Origin: Kalaharituber pfeilii
Taxonomy: Eukaryota > Ascomycota > Pezizomycetes > Pezizales > Pezizaceae
Length of the DNA stretch: 64,000 nucleotides
Assembly (NCBI GenBank): GCA_015179045.1
Contig: WHUZ01000049.1
Span: forward strand, 248,001 to 312,000
Reading direction: 5' to 3'
Shown: positions 22,487-34,454 of the stretch, in pieces
Numbering within the stretch: position 1 is the stretch's first letter
Layout of the letters: each line of letters begins with the position of its first letter
Made by a program: the position numbers and the translations under genes
Notes under the pieces: generated by a model
What the model saw: only the letters and a program-made list of their open reading frames with translations
What the model was told of the DNA's origin: nothing
The model's database searches: none

Positions 22487-25400
22487 TGCACCTAGATTGC
22501 GTGCTTTACTACATACTGCCCGGGAGCTGGCCTCGAGGACCTGAGTGTTGCTTTAGGTTTTTGCTCTGCACCTAAGCTCAATAGATATACGTAGACCGCG
22601 TGACCTTCTAGCTACAATTCAGTCAGCGCCTGTTGAGGTAAATTATGTGATGTGAGTTTGATTTGGCATAAAGGTAGGCGAGGTAGTCTCATGCCCAGGT
22701 GAGAGTTAATTAAACAGCGTGTCGCAATTCGACGCAGTTGAGGGTAAATTAGACGGTACATGAGACAGCGGTAGCGATGTAGTTAATGGTAAATTTCACT
22801 GTGTATGAGCTGATTTCAGTGGGGGAGAGGCATTTGAGAATACCGGTACCTTACACACCGTACAAGTTGAATTGCGTACCAGTAGCACCTCTAAGAGGTA
22901 GCCTCGTACATCTCCTTTACAAATTTTTATCTGGTTTTTTTATGTTGCAATCAGTTAAACCGTGAAATAAATCCAGTCGGATTTTTGGGACAACTGCTTA
23001 CGGCGTTGCATATATGATGCATATTGCGGCCCCTGATGCAGTATTCAGGACCTCATAAATCTGGGTGGATTTTCAGTCAAAATCGGTTTCCATTTTCAAA
23101 ATCCAGTCCCATTTTCACGAGAGGGTACTCAGATCTCAGCCCAGTTTACCAGGTGAGAAACCGCGCGGTGGTGATTGGCACGGTAGATGTACCCGACTGT
23201 CGTATCCACAGATCGCCAGCTCAAGTCCAATACCATACCTATATACAAGTACCTTATGTAGGGTAATCCCTGTTATACAATTTGTACCAACACAAACCCC
23301 AAGGAATTGAAAGTTTGATAAATAATATCCCACCCGACAGATGACCTCCGTGTTGGATATTTTTACCTTATGATGCTTTTGGATCTCAACACATCCATAA
23401 CCGAATGCTTTGTAAAATCAAGATAACTCCCTACTGAGGACGCCATGCCTCCAAGCATCTTGACGTCTCTTAGCCTGCAGTCGAGAGAGTCCCATGTAGA
23501 TGCATAATCATGTGATTTGTCCTGTGTCATAAAACGCTCTACCGACCAGTGAGGGAGAAGAAAAGAAAAAAGGGACATTAGCCCATACATCAAAAATGTA
23601 TAACAGAAGTGAGACACAAGGAATATGTTAGATAGATGAGTCCAAGGTTGTAGAGGATGAAGGTTGAGTACTGTCAGGGTACGAATAAGTTGCAGAGTAC
23701 GCAACAGACGTAGCGTGTTTGGTGTACCATGTTGTGTCGACGCTGGTATCGCCGGCAAGGTACCAATCTCGTCTTAGAGCTTTATTAGCTCGGCAATAGA
23801 TATGGGGACGTTGGATGGAAGGGCTATGATTGTCAGAGCTAGAGTGATATGATACAAGAACGGTAAAAATAATATCCACTTTCTGAGACAGAACTAGCAA
23901 GACCCAAAAATACCGAAAGGAACAAGAGTGAGGATAGACGTGATAAGGCTGGAGATGAAAGTGCGTGGGTAAGTGTGGGGGGTTTGCACCATCGTGTACT
24001 AACCTCATGCCAGTGGCCTATCACCCTATCATTTGCGTGAAGCCGCTCGACACAATATCTTGATGTTCTGATAGACCCCCAACTCTTTCCCACCACTTGC
24101 AATTCCGCTCCTTGCGTCTTTTACCCAAAATCCACTCTCTTGTGCAAGCTCAGCCTCTCTGTGGCAAGATGGTAATGTATGAGCTCAAATGGGCCAAGTG
24201 GGAACATATAACTGATATCAAGATAGGGAGCATCCCTTGCACCCAGGGTGAGCGCAATGTCGGAGAAGCCATGCTTGGGCACATAATGGAATGCGGAGGA
24301 GAGGATCGCAGTTTCTGCGTTGTTGAAGGGGGGTTGAGGGCGGCATGCTGGTGGGAATGGTAGAGGGGTGCATGGCAGGGGGCAGGAGCAAAGAGCTGCG
24401 CTGGACGGAGCTGGGAAGGCGATTCAGGAGACTTGGAAGGAGATGGAACATTGTGGCATGGCGGAACAGAAGGGGTCGAGGTCCAATCTCAGGTGTGGTG
24501 TTTGGAGTACTATCTAGTACTTAATCCTGGTGGGCGGTTCGTGGAGAAGCCAGGTGCGACCTTGCATGAGGCTAGGCGCTGGCCGCAAGCTGACACAAAC
24601 ACTCGTACTCCCCGCCTGCTTATGCCAGCGGCGTGATTCAGCAGTGGCCCTACGGCCGGGGGTCTCCAGTGGTGTAGTCGGATGCCAAGATTCCAGGCAC
24701 AATTACGGTAACCCACGACTCTAAGGACCAAGGTCATGCACTTTACATCCGAACATCCGTCTAGTGGGAACGAATACTACGAATGCTATATACCTACGGT
24801 GTGATACATGAACGTGCATGCCGCCGATATATTGTATTTCGGGCTTGGACTACATCTCCAGCACTGGTTACGAGGTGTTCTCGTGCCCAGACTATTATTC
24901 TGCCTCTAGATACGAGAACAGTTACGAGGCTATCTCCAGTGAGTCTTATATTAAATTCTTTTTTCATCATGTTTAGCTGCATGCTTTACCTCATGCCAGC
25001 GCCGGCAAAAGATACACCTATTAAGCTTGAATTAATTCTGCTTGTACTAAAGACCTCACCTTTTTTCTTCGAGGGATACTGCGAACGTTAACCATGCTCT
25101 CGTTCCCACGATGCAACTTGACAATCAGACTACTTACTTAGGCTTGCAGCCTTCCTATGCCTCCCCCTCTTCCCTCCGCCCTACTTGAAGTCTCTTGCAT
25201 CCCCTGCATACCCGGCCCCCATTCTTTGGCGTCCATTGCAAAGCTGACTGAGACACCAAGAATGCTGGTACTCTCGCTGGTACGGAAGCGGCTCTGAACA
25301 TATTCGTGGTACGATAGACGGTACATATGCAAAAATAAAAGCACCCCACTTGCACTGGTGCAGACTGTATTTGCCGATCTAGCAACCTATGCCTAGTGAA

Positions 25401-27693
25401 CGCCTAACTATGTCATCCTGCTGGTCAGCTTAAGCCACCATGACTCCACACATCCTGACAAGCCACCATTTACCTCCTGCACATATTTCAATTGACTTGT
25501 TGTCGCCATTTCCCGATATCAAGCGTGGGGAATCTTGCAGTCAGGGAAAATCTACTTGTTTCGCTTGTTGGTTATCTATATTAAGCAAGAACAAATTCGC
25601 GTTGCTAACAACCTGGATTGAATTTAGGCGAATTTCCTTTGTTGTCGACGGGTTTATCTCTGGTGTCGTTTGTTTTTGGTCTATTCTGACGCTTACAGTT
25701 GGACGGCTAGCAATGAATTAGCTGCATGCAGATGCAGCAAGGTTCCTCTTACATCATGGGACTGTAGCAGCCACTTTACTTCTTCGGTGCACTGACATGT
25801 CCATCCATGACCGTTATGACATGGCCGTATCACACTTGTCACGTGTGCTCAGCGTTCAACGTTTCAAAATTATCAGTGGTACTTCACGTTCACACGGTGA
25901 AATTTATTTAAGAAGGGAAAGAAGGATTGCACACAAGGCGATTTTGCGCGGAAAGGACAGGGAAGATAGGCAATGGTCTTTCAGAGAATATCATCCATAT
26001 TAATTAAGAGAAGCCATCAACAAAGGAGCGCCAGTTTACGAAAACGCACAGGCATATCAATTTAGCTAGGTTTGTCACTTAAGGATACTAATGGAGGACA
26101 CCTTGTAACCAATATCACAGTACCAGCATCCTGTGAATTTCTGGGCAAAGTGCACCCCGCGGGCTGAGACGGTTTCACACAAGTTCTCAACTGGAAACTT
26201 TGACGCATATCCTCGTTAGAACCCCTTGTGTGCTTGCATTCCAAGTAAATTTGACTGTATCTTAGTTACATTATCGGTTATTACTTATCGGATATTGTGA
26301 ACCTTTTGCTTTATTAGCACGCACCCTTCGACAGATGAAAATCCAGGCTGCAGTCATTTCTTGGGGGAAATAGGTCATCTGACTCAATGTCATGATATCC
26401 CATGGCATATCGAGGTAAGTTCTTCTTCAATACTCCTAATCGTCACTATCCGTTTTTCTCCTTTTTGATTCCTGAGATGCAGAAATCAATATCACTTGGT
26501 GCAATTTGGCACTACTGAAGTTCAAACGTCGAGTTCAATTCAGAGTCCCGAGGATACTTTACGAGTTCGATAGTGTTCAGTAAGGACAGAAAAACACAAC
26601 CCAATCTGATCAACCTACACTATATATGACTGTGAAGCCAATTACCAAAGCTGAATTCATGGACGACATCGTGCTAGTTGCATATGACAAGGGTTCCCAC
26701 AAATCCCATTATCACTCCAGGAGAACGCTGATGATTCGGCCAATTATTGTGCAGTTACACTTGATACATAAGGTCAATTGGGTACTGCTGCATTCCCATA
26801 GGGTGTAGGCAAGCCGATATATGACCTCTAGCTTAAAATTCTAACGATCGTGAGCGAGTATGCACCATCATCTCCTGCTTCTATTTTACTTTCTTAAAAA
26901 AAAGATGCTGCCTTGTTTATACTCGACATTGGCTGTACTAGCTTTGTGATTGCTGAGGTCTCAATGCCTGACGCCCTTCTTCCCCTGCCATGGCTTTCAA
27001 TCTCAAGCCACTTCGTTAAAACCTGGTAAAATACATAGTGCAATTCTGTTGCAGTATTCCAACCAGGTACGAGCATTGCCGGAAAAAGAAAGTAGAAAGG
27101 GTCAAGATGCTTTCGTCCGCATACGACCACAAGCTGGTGCCCGAGGAAGGTAGTAGTGTGCCTGTATCTCCTGTTGTATGGATTGTATGAATGCCCACGG
27201 CTGCTGGTCAATGCTCTGAACCAGCAGTAGATCTATTCCTCTTTTAACTACCCTTGTCGAATACTCCCACACTCCTCTCGCAACGTTGAATAGACCACCC
27301 TGGAGACTGATTACATACAAATTTACATAAAGCATCAATCGCACTCCTCCCAGTGGGGCTTTCATCTCCTCTCTCCCCTACTTATTTATACCAGAAGAAA
27401 TTACAATTATGGGTCTGCTCCCAACCGCTTGATATCCAACCCCTCCCCTCCCCCATAAAATCCCCAAACCCCCACCCCCCTCCCGTTCGCGCCCCACGCC
27501 CACCACCTGGGTAATAGAATAAAAAAGTAACAAAGAGGAAGCAGGAGAAGGAGAAGGAGAAAGATAAGAAGGATTGCAGGAAGAGACGGAGAATCAAGGG
27601 GAAAGAAGGAAGAACGTGCTATCCACGCCAGCATCAATAACCACCATCACCACCACCATATTCAAGTTTTCATCACAGTGACAGAGTTGGGAG
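22487..27693. other. Gene-poor intergenic region
   Basis: About 5.2 kb with only short ORFs on both strands. None shows a recognisable domain or a convincing spliced frame. A stretch at 22975-23130 repeats variants of AATCCAGTC and TTTTCA, suggesting an old degenerate repeat. Poly-purine and AT-rich segments occur throughout. I see nothing else that can be named. Confidence 0.4.
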
Positions 27694-29314
27694 TTGCAAG
27701 TTCCTATACAAGAAGCTGACATCGCGCGGCGGGGTTTCAATATCCAGAGCAAAAGCCCACATTATCAGACGGACGCGGAGAACGTGAACGTGGAAGCCAC
27801 TACCGAACGGTATGTCGTGTTTCTATTTTATTTTTCCCCTTGCCAGTATGCGATGATATTAAGCCCAATTCGTTCTGCCCATGGTGAATTCACCTTTTCT
27901 GGCGATGTGGGGCGGGAGAGTTTTCCTTTTCATTGTCACTGGAGGGGAGTTTCATTTCTCGTAGCTAGCTCTCGTGCACCAGTTTGAGCTGCTTTCCTGA
28001 TTGGAAGTGAGGGCTTATTTTGCCATCAAATCATGCCTACGTTTCAAACCTTTTTTCTTTTTTATTATTATTATTATTATTATTTATTTTCTTTTTCTCT
28101 TTCTCTTTCTTTTTTTTTTTTTTTTTTCCCTTCTCGCAGGGGACGAAGCACTTGTAAAAAGACGTTCTCACATTTACATATTAATGTAATTGCCTAGGGC
28201 ATCAAGCCCGACTGACATCCCATCCATCTCAATTTGCAACCGTTCGCTGCCCCTCTCTCCATCTTCTTTTCCTCTTCGCACTATCCCACCTCTCTTCTCT
28301 CACCTCTTGCTTTCTTGCTTCGCTTGATACTTTCTTCGGCGCTCTGCTGCCATCCTCATCAATTGCAAGAATCGGCTTGCCTTTGCATCGCACGGGTAGT
28401 AGCCACGTTGTCTGGTTCGTACCGCATCCATCTTCATTTTTGTTCTCATTTTCTTTCCGTGAAAATTTTCAGCTTCTTGACCCAGCATCGTTGCCCACCC
28501 CACCTGCTTCGTCTTGACCTCACTACTTTTTTTTCCTTTTCCTTTTTACCCTGGTCATTTCATTATTTCCTTTTCTTTTTCTTTCTGCTCACATACTCAA
28601 TCTCTGTGATCTCGTCAATCTCTCCCATTTCTCTCTCTTCATTTTTTTTTTTTTTTTTTCCAAAAAAAACTGTGTGTTCCTGTCGGCGCCGCATTTGCTC
28701 GTTTCTGGCTGGTCTGTGCTGCTAGTCGAAACCTTGTCAACACATGCGATGAGTGCGGGTTCCTTAACAGCCTTCACTCCGTCTCTCTTTACCCACACCT
28801 CTCTGAAACCCAAAAAGAAAATTGCCCATATGCAGAGCCTGCACATATTTTTCCTGTAACGCTCCTCGCTAGCCTTCCCTCTTAACGTTTTTCATCGAAC
28901 ACCAACCTTCCCTCCCCACCATCATCCCGAAGCACCTAAGCCTGTGTTCTTCCCCAACCACCTCCACCTCCCCCTGTTAACCTTTCTCTGCCACCCTCCC
29001 CCCCCATCCGCCCCCTGTTAAGAAACATCCGAAAGCTCGTTCTTTCTATTGCCTTTGCCTTCTCATTTTTATCACCCCACACACCCTCTCTCTTACACAC
29101 CCACCATTAATCCCCCCCCAAGGTTGTTTTTCCTGCAACACTGGGAAAGTTCGCATCCGTTCTTCCCTAACTGGCGCCGTTCTCCCGCACACGGCCGTTT
29201 TCCCACCCCTCCCACTTCGCTTTCTTCGCCCCAATCCTTTTTTTTTTTTTTTTTTTTTTTTTCCCTTCCTTTCTCTCTTTCTTATACTCGAACGTTCCTG
29301 TTCGGACAAAAATT
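27694..29314 (+). promoter_or_regulatory. Probable 5' leader region of the three-RRM gene with an intron
   Basis: A good splice pair lies upstream of the next gene. The donor is GTATGT at 27810 and the acceptor is TTCTCGCAG ending at 28139, preceded by a T/C tract of about 60 bases. No convincing ORF spans it, so I read it as a possible 5'-UTR intron or non-coding transcript. Downstream, to the ATG at 29315, the sequence is strongly pyrimidine-rich with T-runs (28641-28659, 29239-29262). CT-rich tracts of this kind are common just upstream of fungal transcription or translation starts. A TTA microsatellite sits at 28062-28085. Confidence 0.4.
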
Positions 29315-31471
29315 ATGCTAATGGTCGATTCTACTTCGACTCAACAACAGCAGCGCGATAGAAGTCGTTCACCGCGTCATCGTTCACCTGAGCATAGAGA
29401 TCGTCGCTCATCTCGTACTCCACGTCGTCATCGGAGATCATACTCACCACGAAGTAGGTCACGCAGTCGTGACGAGTACAGGAGGCGATCTAGGTCGCCT
29501 ATGAGTGGGAGCCATCCAGGGGGATATTCAGGATCAGGATACAACAGAGGAGGGCCACCTCGCTCATACGAAGAACGCGCAGCAGCCAAAGACGCTATGA
29601 TGCAGAGCATTAGGGATAGCTCTCAGCAGGACCGCCGTGTCTATGTCGGCAATCTTTCATACGATGTCAAATGGCATCACCTCAAGGACTTCATGCGACA
29701 GGGTGAATATTCTCCACTTCTTCTTTCTCAATTCAATGGATTTCTATTTCTTTGATTGTCATGGGTTTGCTTCTTATAAAGAAAACATTCGTGATGCCAT
29801 GACGCGTCAAGTGATTACGTAGCTAACCTTTGTCTGCTTCTTGCCTTTCCTACTTGTAGCCGGAGAAGTCCTCTACGCCGATGTGTTGACGCTTCCCAAT
29901 GGAATGTCGAAGGTGGGCGCTACTGTGAAGAATGCTGGCGGTTTTTTTTGGCTTTGATTTCTTTTGTGGGTTTATTTGGGTTATGGTGATTGACGGGGCT
30001 GGACATGGTTGTCTGGGTTCATTGTAGGGTTGCGGGTAAGCACACAATTCTGATCATTCATTGCCTCTGTCCTGACATTGTATTTTCAATCGTAGGATTG
30101 TGGAATACGCTACAAGGGATCAGGCTCAAAATGCTGTCAATACTCTCAGTAATCAAAACTTGATGGGGCGGCTTGTCTATGTCCGAGAGGTAAGCGCTTC
30201 TGTGTTCGTATCATCCTGACAAACCTTTCGATCAAGAAGCTCACCCAATTCTTTAGGATCGTGAAGCAGAGCCTCGTTTTAGTTCTCAACAACAGCCTAG
30301 GCCACCATATGGCGGCCCAGGCGGCCCTAGTACTGGATACCAAGGTGGTGGTTTCGGTGGTGGCATGGGCGGCGCAGGAAGTGGCAGACAAATTTATGTT
30401 TCAAACGTCAGTATTACATGGCTCCCCTTCAGTAACGCAAGCTAATAGGATTTATGCAGTTGCCATATACTGTGCAATGGCAAGATCTCAAGGATCTGTT
30501 TCGTCAAGCTGGTATACCTCCATCCTCTCCGTTGTGATAGCTGCTAGTCCTTCCCTCTCGTGCTCACAAATGTAATGCTAAACAGCCCTTCAAGGCTCTA
30601 TTGTACGAGCTGATGTCCACCTTGGTCCGGATGGCCGCCCGAAGGGCAGTGGAATAGTTGCTTTTGAATCACCTGAAGACGCTCGCAATGCGATCAGCCA
30701 ATTCAATGGCTACGAATGGCAAGGGCGTACATTGGAAGTTCGTGAAGATCGCTTTGCTGGTGCAGGTGGTTTCGGTGGGTATGGAGCAGGCCGTGGTGGC
30801 TTTGGAGGAGGCCGTGGTGGCGGCGGCGGCTTCACTGGTGGTCGCGGCGGGTACATGGGTGGTGGTGGAGGAGGAGGAGGAGGTGGTGGTGGTGGTGCAC
30901 GTGGCGGTTTTGGTGGAGGGTTTGGAGGCCGTGGGGGTTATGGAGGTGGAGGATATGGGGGTCACGGTGGCGACTACAACACTGGTGCATCTGTCCCTCC
31001 AAATGAGTTTACTGATCACGCCACAAGTGGTGGTGAGCGGGGCCCAATCATCTACGTTCGTAATGTGAGTGTTATTCCAATATTGGCTTTATCGGGACCC
31101 TCTATTGACTGAAGGTAGCTTCCATGGTCGACGAGCAATGAGGATCTGGTAGAGCTGTTCACGACGATTGGGAAAGTCCTGCGTGCAGAAATTCAATATG
31201 AACCAAACGGCCGCTCAAGGGGCACCGGCGTTGTGCAGTTCGATACAGCTGAAAATGCGGAAACTGCGATTTGTATGGACCCCATTGGACTCTATTTCTC
31301 ACAAATTTCTTCTAACAGATGTTTGCAGCTAAATTCTCTGGTTACCAATACGGTGGAAGACCCCTTGGACTCAGTTATGTCAAGTATACGAATACCTTCA
31401 ACAATAGCAATGGTGGTGATATGATGGAGGGGGCAACTGAGCAGGGACTGACTCAGGACCAAATCATGTAA
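29315..31471 (+). CDS. GBP2: SR-like mRNA-binding protein with three RRMs (Gbp2/Hrb1 type)
   Basis: Nine exons: join(29315..29702,29860..29912,30028..30035,30096..30189,30257..30406,30460..30511,30586..31064,31119..31272,31329..31471), encoding 506 residues. All junctions are GT..AG and keep phase. The N-terminus is an RS/SR-rich tail ([18 protein letters not shown]). RRM1 has RNP2 VYVGNL and RNP1 KGCGIVEY, RRM2 has IYVSNL and KGSGIVAF, and RRM3 has IYVRNL and RGTGVVQF. A Gly-rich RGG-like linker follows RRM2. This is the layout of yeast Gbp2/Hrb1, shuttling proteins that bind mRNA co-transcriptionally and survey splicing before export. RNP1 of RRM1 is assembled through an 8-base microexon (GGTTGCGG). 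The start could also be the ATG at 29321, which has a better context. The last intron could end at two acceptors; I used the one at 31328 because the earlier AG gives a stop. Confidence 0.9.
30028..30035 (+). other. 8-nt microexon in the three-RRM gene
   Basis: The bases GGTTGCGG lie between an acceptor (CATTGTAG) and a donor (GTAAGC). Joining ...ATG TCG AAG with GGT TGC GG and then G ATT GTG GAA gives SKGCGIVEY, a proper RNP1 motif. Skipping it would change the frame and destroy the first RRM. Confidence 0.85.
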
Positions 31472-32744
31472 AGGGAAAGTGTTGCGATGTTATCATGGTT
31501 TTGTGCACACGGTTTACCATTGCCCCTTTCCTACTTTAGCTTCTTGATACTATTCTTATTTAAGGAAACATGTTTTTGCGCCCCTTAGCTACAAAATGAT
31601 CTTTGATAGCTCAATCTCCTGTTCGATTTCTGTTTTGTTATTCTCATGTTGTCAAAAATAATTGGAATGCTGGTAAGGGGAATTGTATGCGAGATGACTT
31701 GATAATTATGTCCAGATGTTCATTCGCTTATTGGATGGAAAACTCCGCGCTAGCATGCTTTTGCTCTCTCTATACATCCTGTGTTTCTGCTGTGTTGATT
31801 CCTTGTATTCCTTAATTTTACTCACTGGCTCTCTTGTGATTCACATCTTGTTCGCCTTTGCTCATTTCGAAGATTCCATGTTGCAACCACGTTACCGAAC
31901 GATAGGGCGAATAAGCACCATTGTTCTGTGCAGTGGAAGGCACGGCATGAGGGACGAAGGAATGCAGAAGAGTGAGGGGTCCTGGATGACGCTGAAAAAA
32001 CGAAAAAAAAGCAAGGACGTCTGGCTTTTCCAAACTTTGAAGTATATAATGCATGTTATCTGTATGTACTGGAAGTCTTGATTCATGGTATCTGGTAGCT
32101 GAGTTGGATGCTGGTGAATACCTCGTAGGTACTCTGCACTTTGTAGTCGCACCAAGCCCCTGGACTGTATTGCCGGTGATGTCTTGCCGTGGACTAGCAT
32201 AATGAGCGACTTGCATGGATGTACCCGTCTTTGTGCGGTAACTAGTCGCTTGCGTCCCCGCCACGCTCCTACGCAACAAGGCAGCACACACCAAGTTTGC
32301 CGTCCTGGCAGGCCCTGCGCACGCCCGCAACAGCTAGAGCAGGAGCGGGAGTGGAGCACGGCCATGTCGACATCCATCTCCGCCCCAGTTACTATTCTGC
32401 CGCCTGCTCCGCATCCTTCCAGCCCCTTTTCTGCCTTCTCCTTGCTACCTCCTCTGCCCCAATGCTACTGCCATTACATAGTCTGCTTGGCCCTGACATT
32501 GTTTTGTAAGAAAAACTTTCGGATAAGCCTCAGCAAACCCAACTAAGTCCCACAGCAGCTGTTGTGCTAACGAGATCGGGGTATTTTAACTGATTAAGTA
32601 GAGTTCAGTTGGGTATCTTGGACGTTGCAACTATGTACGTATGTGGTACATATGTATCGTTGTAAATCTGGAGGTAAACATGTGCCCTGAGGGTAATTGT
32701 GTAATTATAGCAAGGGAAAAAACCGGAAATTGCTGCTCAACATC
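31472..32744. other. 3' flank of the three-RRM gene, otherwise empty
   Basis: The first few hundred bases are AT-rich and probably the 3' UTR. The remainder contains overlapping short ORFs on both strands around a GC-rich patch (32240-32430). No family or spliced frame is recognisable. Confidence 0.4.
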
Positions 32745-34340
32745 TACCAGGACTGGATAGGATACGATCCGCATGTTAGAAGCGCCCGGAATATGTTATC
32801 ATATACCCTCCCCGCTATCAAATGCAGTTATTACATACATGCGGTTCATTGAGTATGGGCTAAATTGAGGTATCTGCAGTCCAAAAAGCTACTTCTACAC
32901 ATCTACAATTTTATGTACCTCACTACCTTACTGAACGACTCTTCCAGCACTCACGCACTCATACTCATCCTGCGGCACTCCACCTACTGGTGCATTGCTG
33001 GCAACAGTACCGGCAGTGCCATAGTATGATATGAGATTAGCAGAAGCTCAAGATTTGCACCATAGCACTGTACGTACCTTCATATATACAGCTTTCATTC
33101 TAAATTAGTTACTGGAACCTCGTTAACTCCAGCTGCAGCTCCAACAACTTCTATTCCGACCGAACTGGCTATGAATTAAATTCTATATGTATAGGAATTC
33201 ATATAGAGGCTGCCCCTTCTCTCCCAAATGCCTCACAGGTCCAGTATTGCCAGAACTTAAATCTGAAAGCTCTACTATACTACCGCTCCATCATCAGCTT
33301 TAACCCCTACTCTATTCCAACCACAATAGCTTCATGCCCATACCATTGCCTACATCCTTGACTTCATCCTTGCTTGTCATAACCACGACTACAGTGTTTC
33401 TACTTGACCCATAGTCCAGTAACAGCTATTTAATGGTTTTGTGTCAGTTGAGCTGCTATTTCCACCATCTCCAAGAAGCTGACAAAAAGTACTATTAACT
33501 GCCCGTGAACCCTTACCAGGAGGATATACTAACTGCCTGTATCACTGACGAGATAATACCGTCTGTCCTCGTACCAGATTCTGCTCCAGTCCTAGTATTC
33601 AAATTATTATGATTCTTCTTTTACCGAGCTCCCACCCTACCATCCCTTGTGTATTCTGCTAACTCATACATCAGTATAAGTCTCAAATCCTAGCATATTA
33701 TCATTTGACAGGATCCTGCCATACTCTCCATGCTAGTTATATGCATAGGTACTAAACCCAATGCTGGGGAGGAGTGGTATTGTAGAGCCACCTGAATGGC
33801 TAATTCTTAGAGCTAACACTGCCAGAAACTGAGATGTCTGGAGAATTGGTGGCTTTTGCATAAGTTCTTCTACTCAATATGTATAGCGCTTGATTCCGAA
33901 CCGGCATCTTCAATTTTCCTTCCCTGAAGAGCTAAATAAGATTGAGGTTGATAACTAGATGAAAAACAGGAATTTTCGGATGTATATATAGCAGTACTTA
34001 CAATGCCATACTACAGATCTTGAGTTTCCACTGACTTCATATCATTATTTAGTGATCGCAGGCAGGTAGCATATTTTAGAATGGGTATAAACTTAGAAGA
34101 GCCCGAGGGGGTTATTCTGTCAGGTAGTGAGGTACACAAAATTGTGGATGCTGTAGAAGCAGCCTTTTCGTCTTTTTGACTACAGATTTGGAATCAGCGA
34201 CCTCAATTTAGCCCATACTCAATGAATCGCGTATATGTAATTACTATTCTGTGAGATATTAACTGCATTTGATAGCGGGGAGGGTATTAAATATCCCGGT
34301 CGCGTCTAGTACGCAAATCGTATTCTATCCAGTCCTAGTA
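32745..34340. mobile_element. Degraded DNA transposon with long inverted ends
   Basis: The sequence starting CCAGGACTGGATAG at 32747 recurs inverted as CTAGGACTGGATAG ending at 34338, each next to TA. Homology continues inward for roughly 190-220 bases, to about 32934 and 34114. Shared blocks include TACCCTCCCCGCTATCAAAT, ATTGAGTATGGGCTAAATTG and TGTACCTCACTACCT. The right end carries a small insertion between two of these blocks. Many differences between the arms are C/T or G/A. The interior (about 1.2 kb) is AT-biased with no ORF above 60 codons, so any transposase has been destroyed. The superfamily is uncertain; TA boundaries suggest a Tc1/mariner-like or MITE origin. Confidence 0.75.
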
Positions 34341-34454
34341 CCAATTCAAAACGATTAATACAGTAATGCCATGAAAATTCCTGAGCACCAAAACAAACGA
34401 AACAGAAAATGTGAACATATAGTTTCATCCCCTCCGCTCAACCTGCCACCCCAT

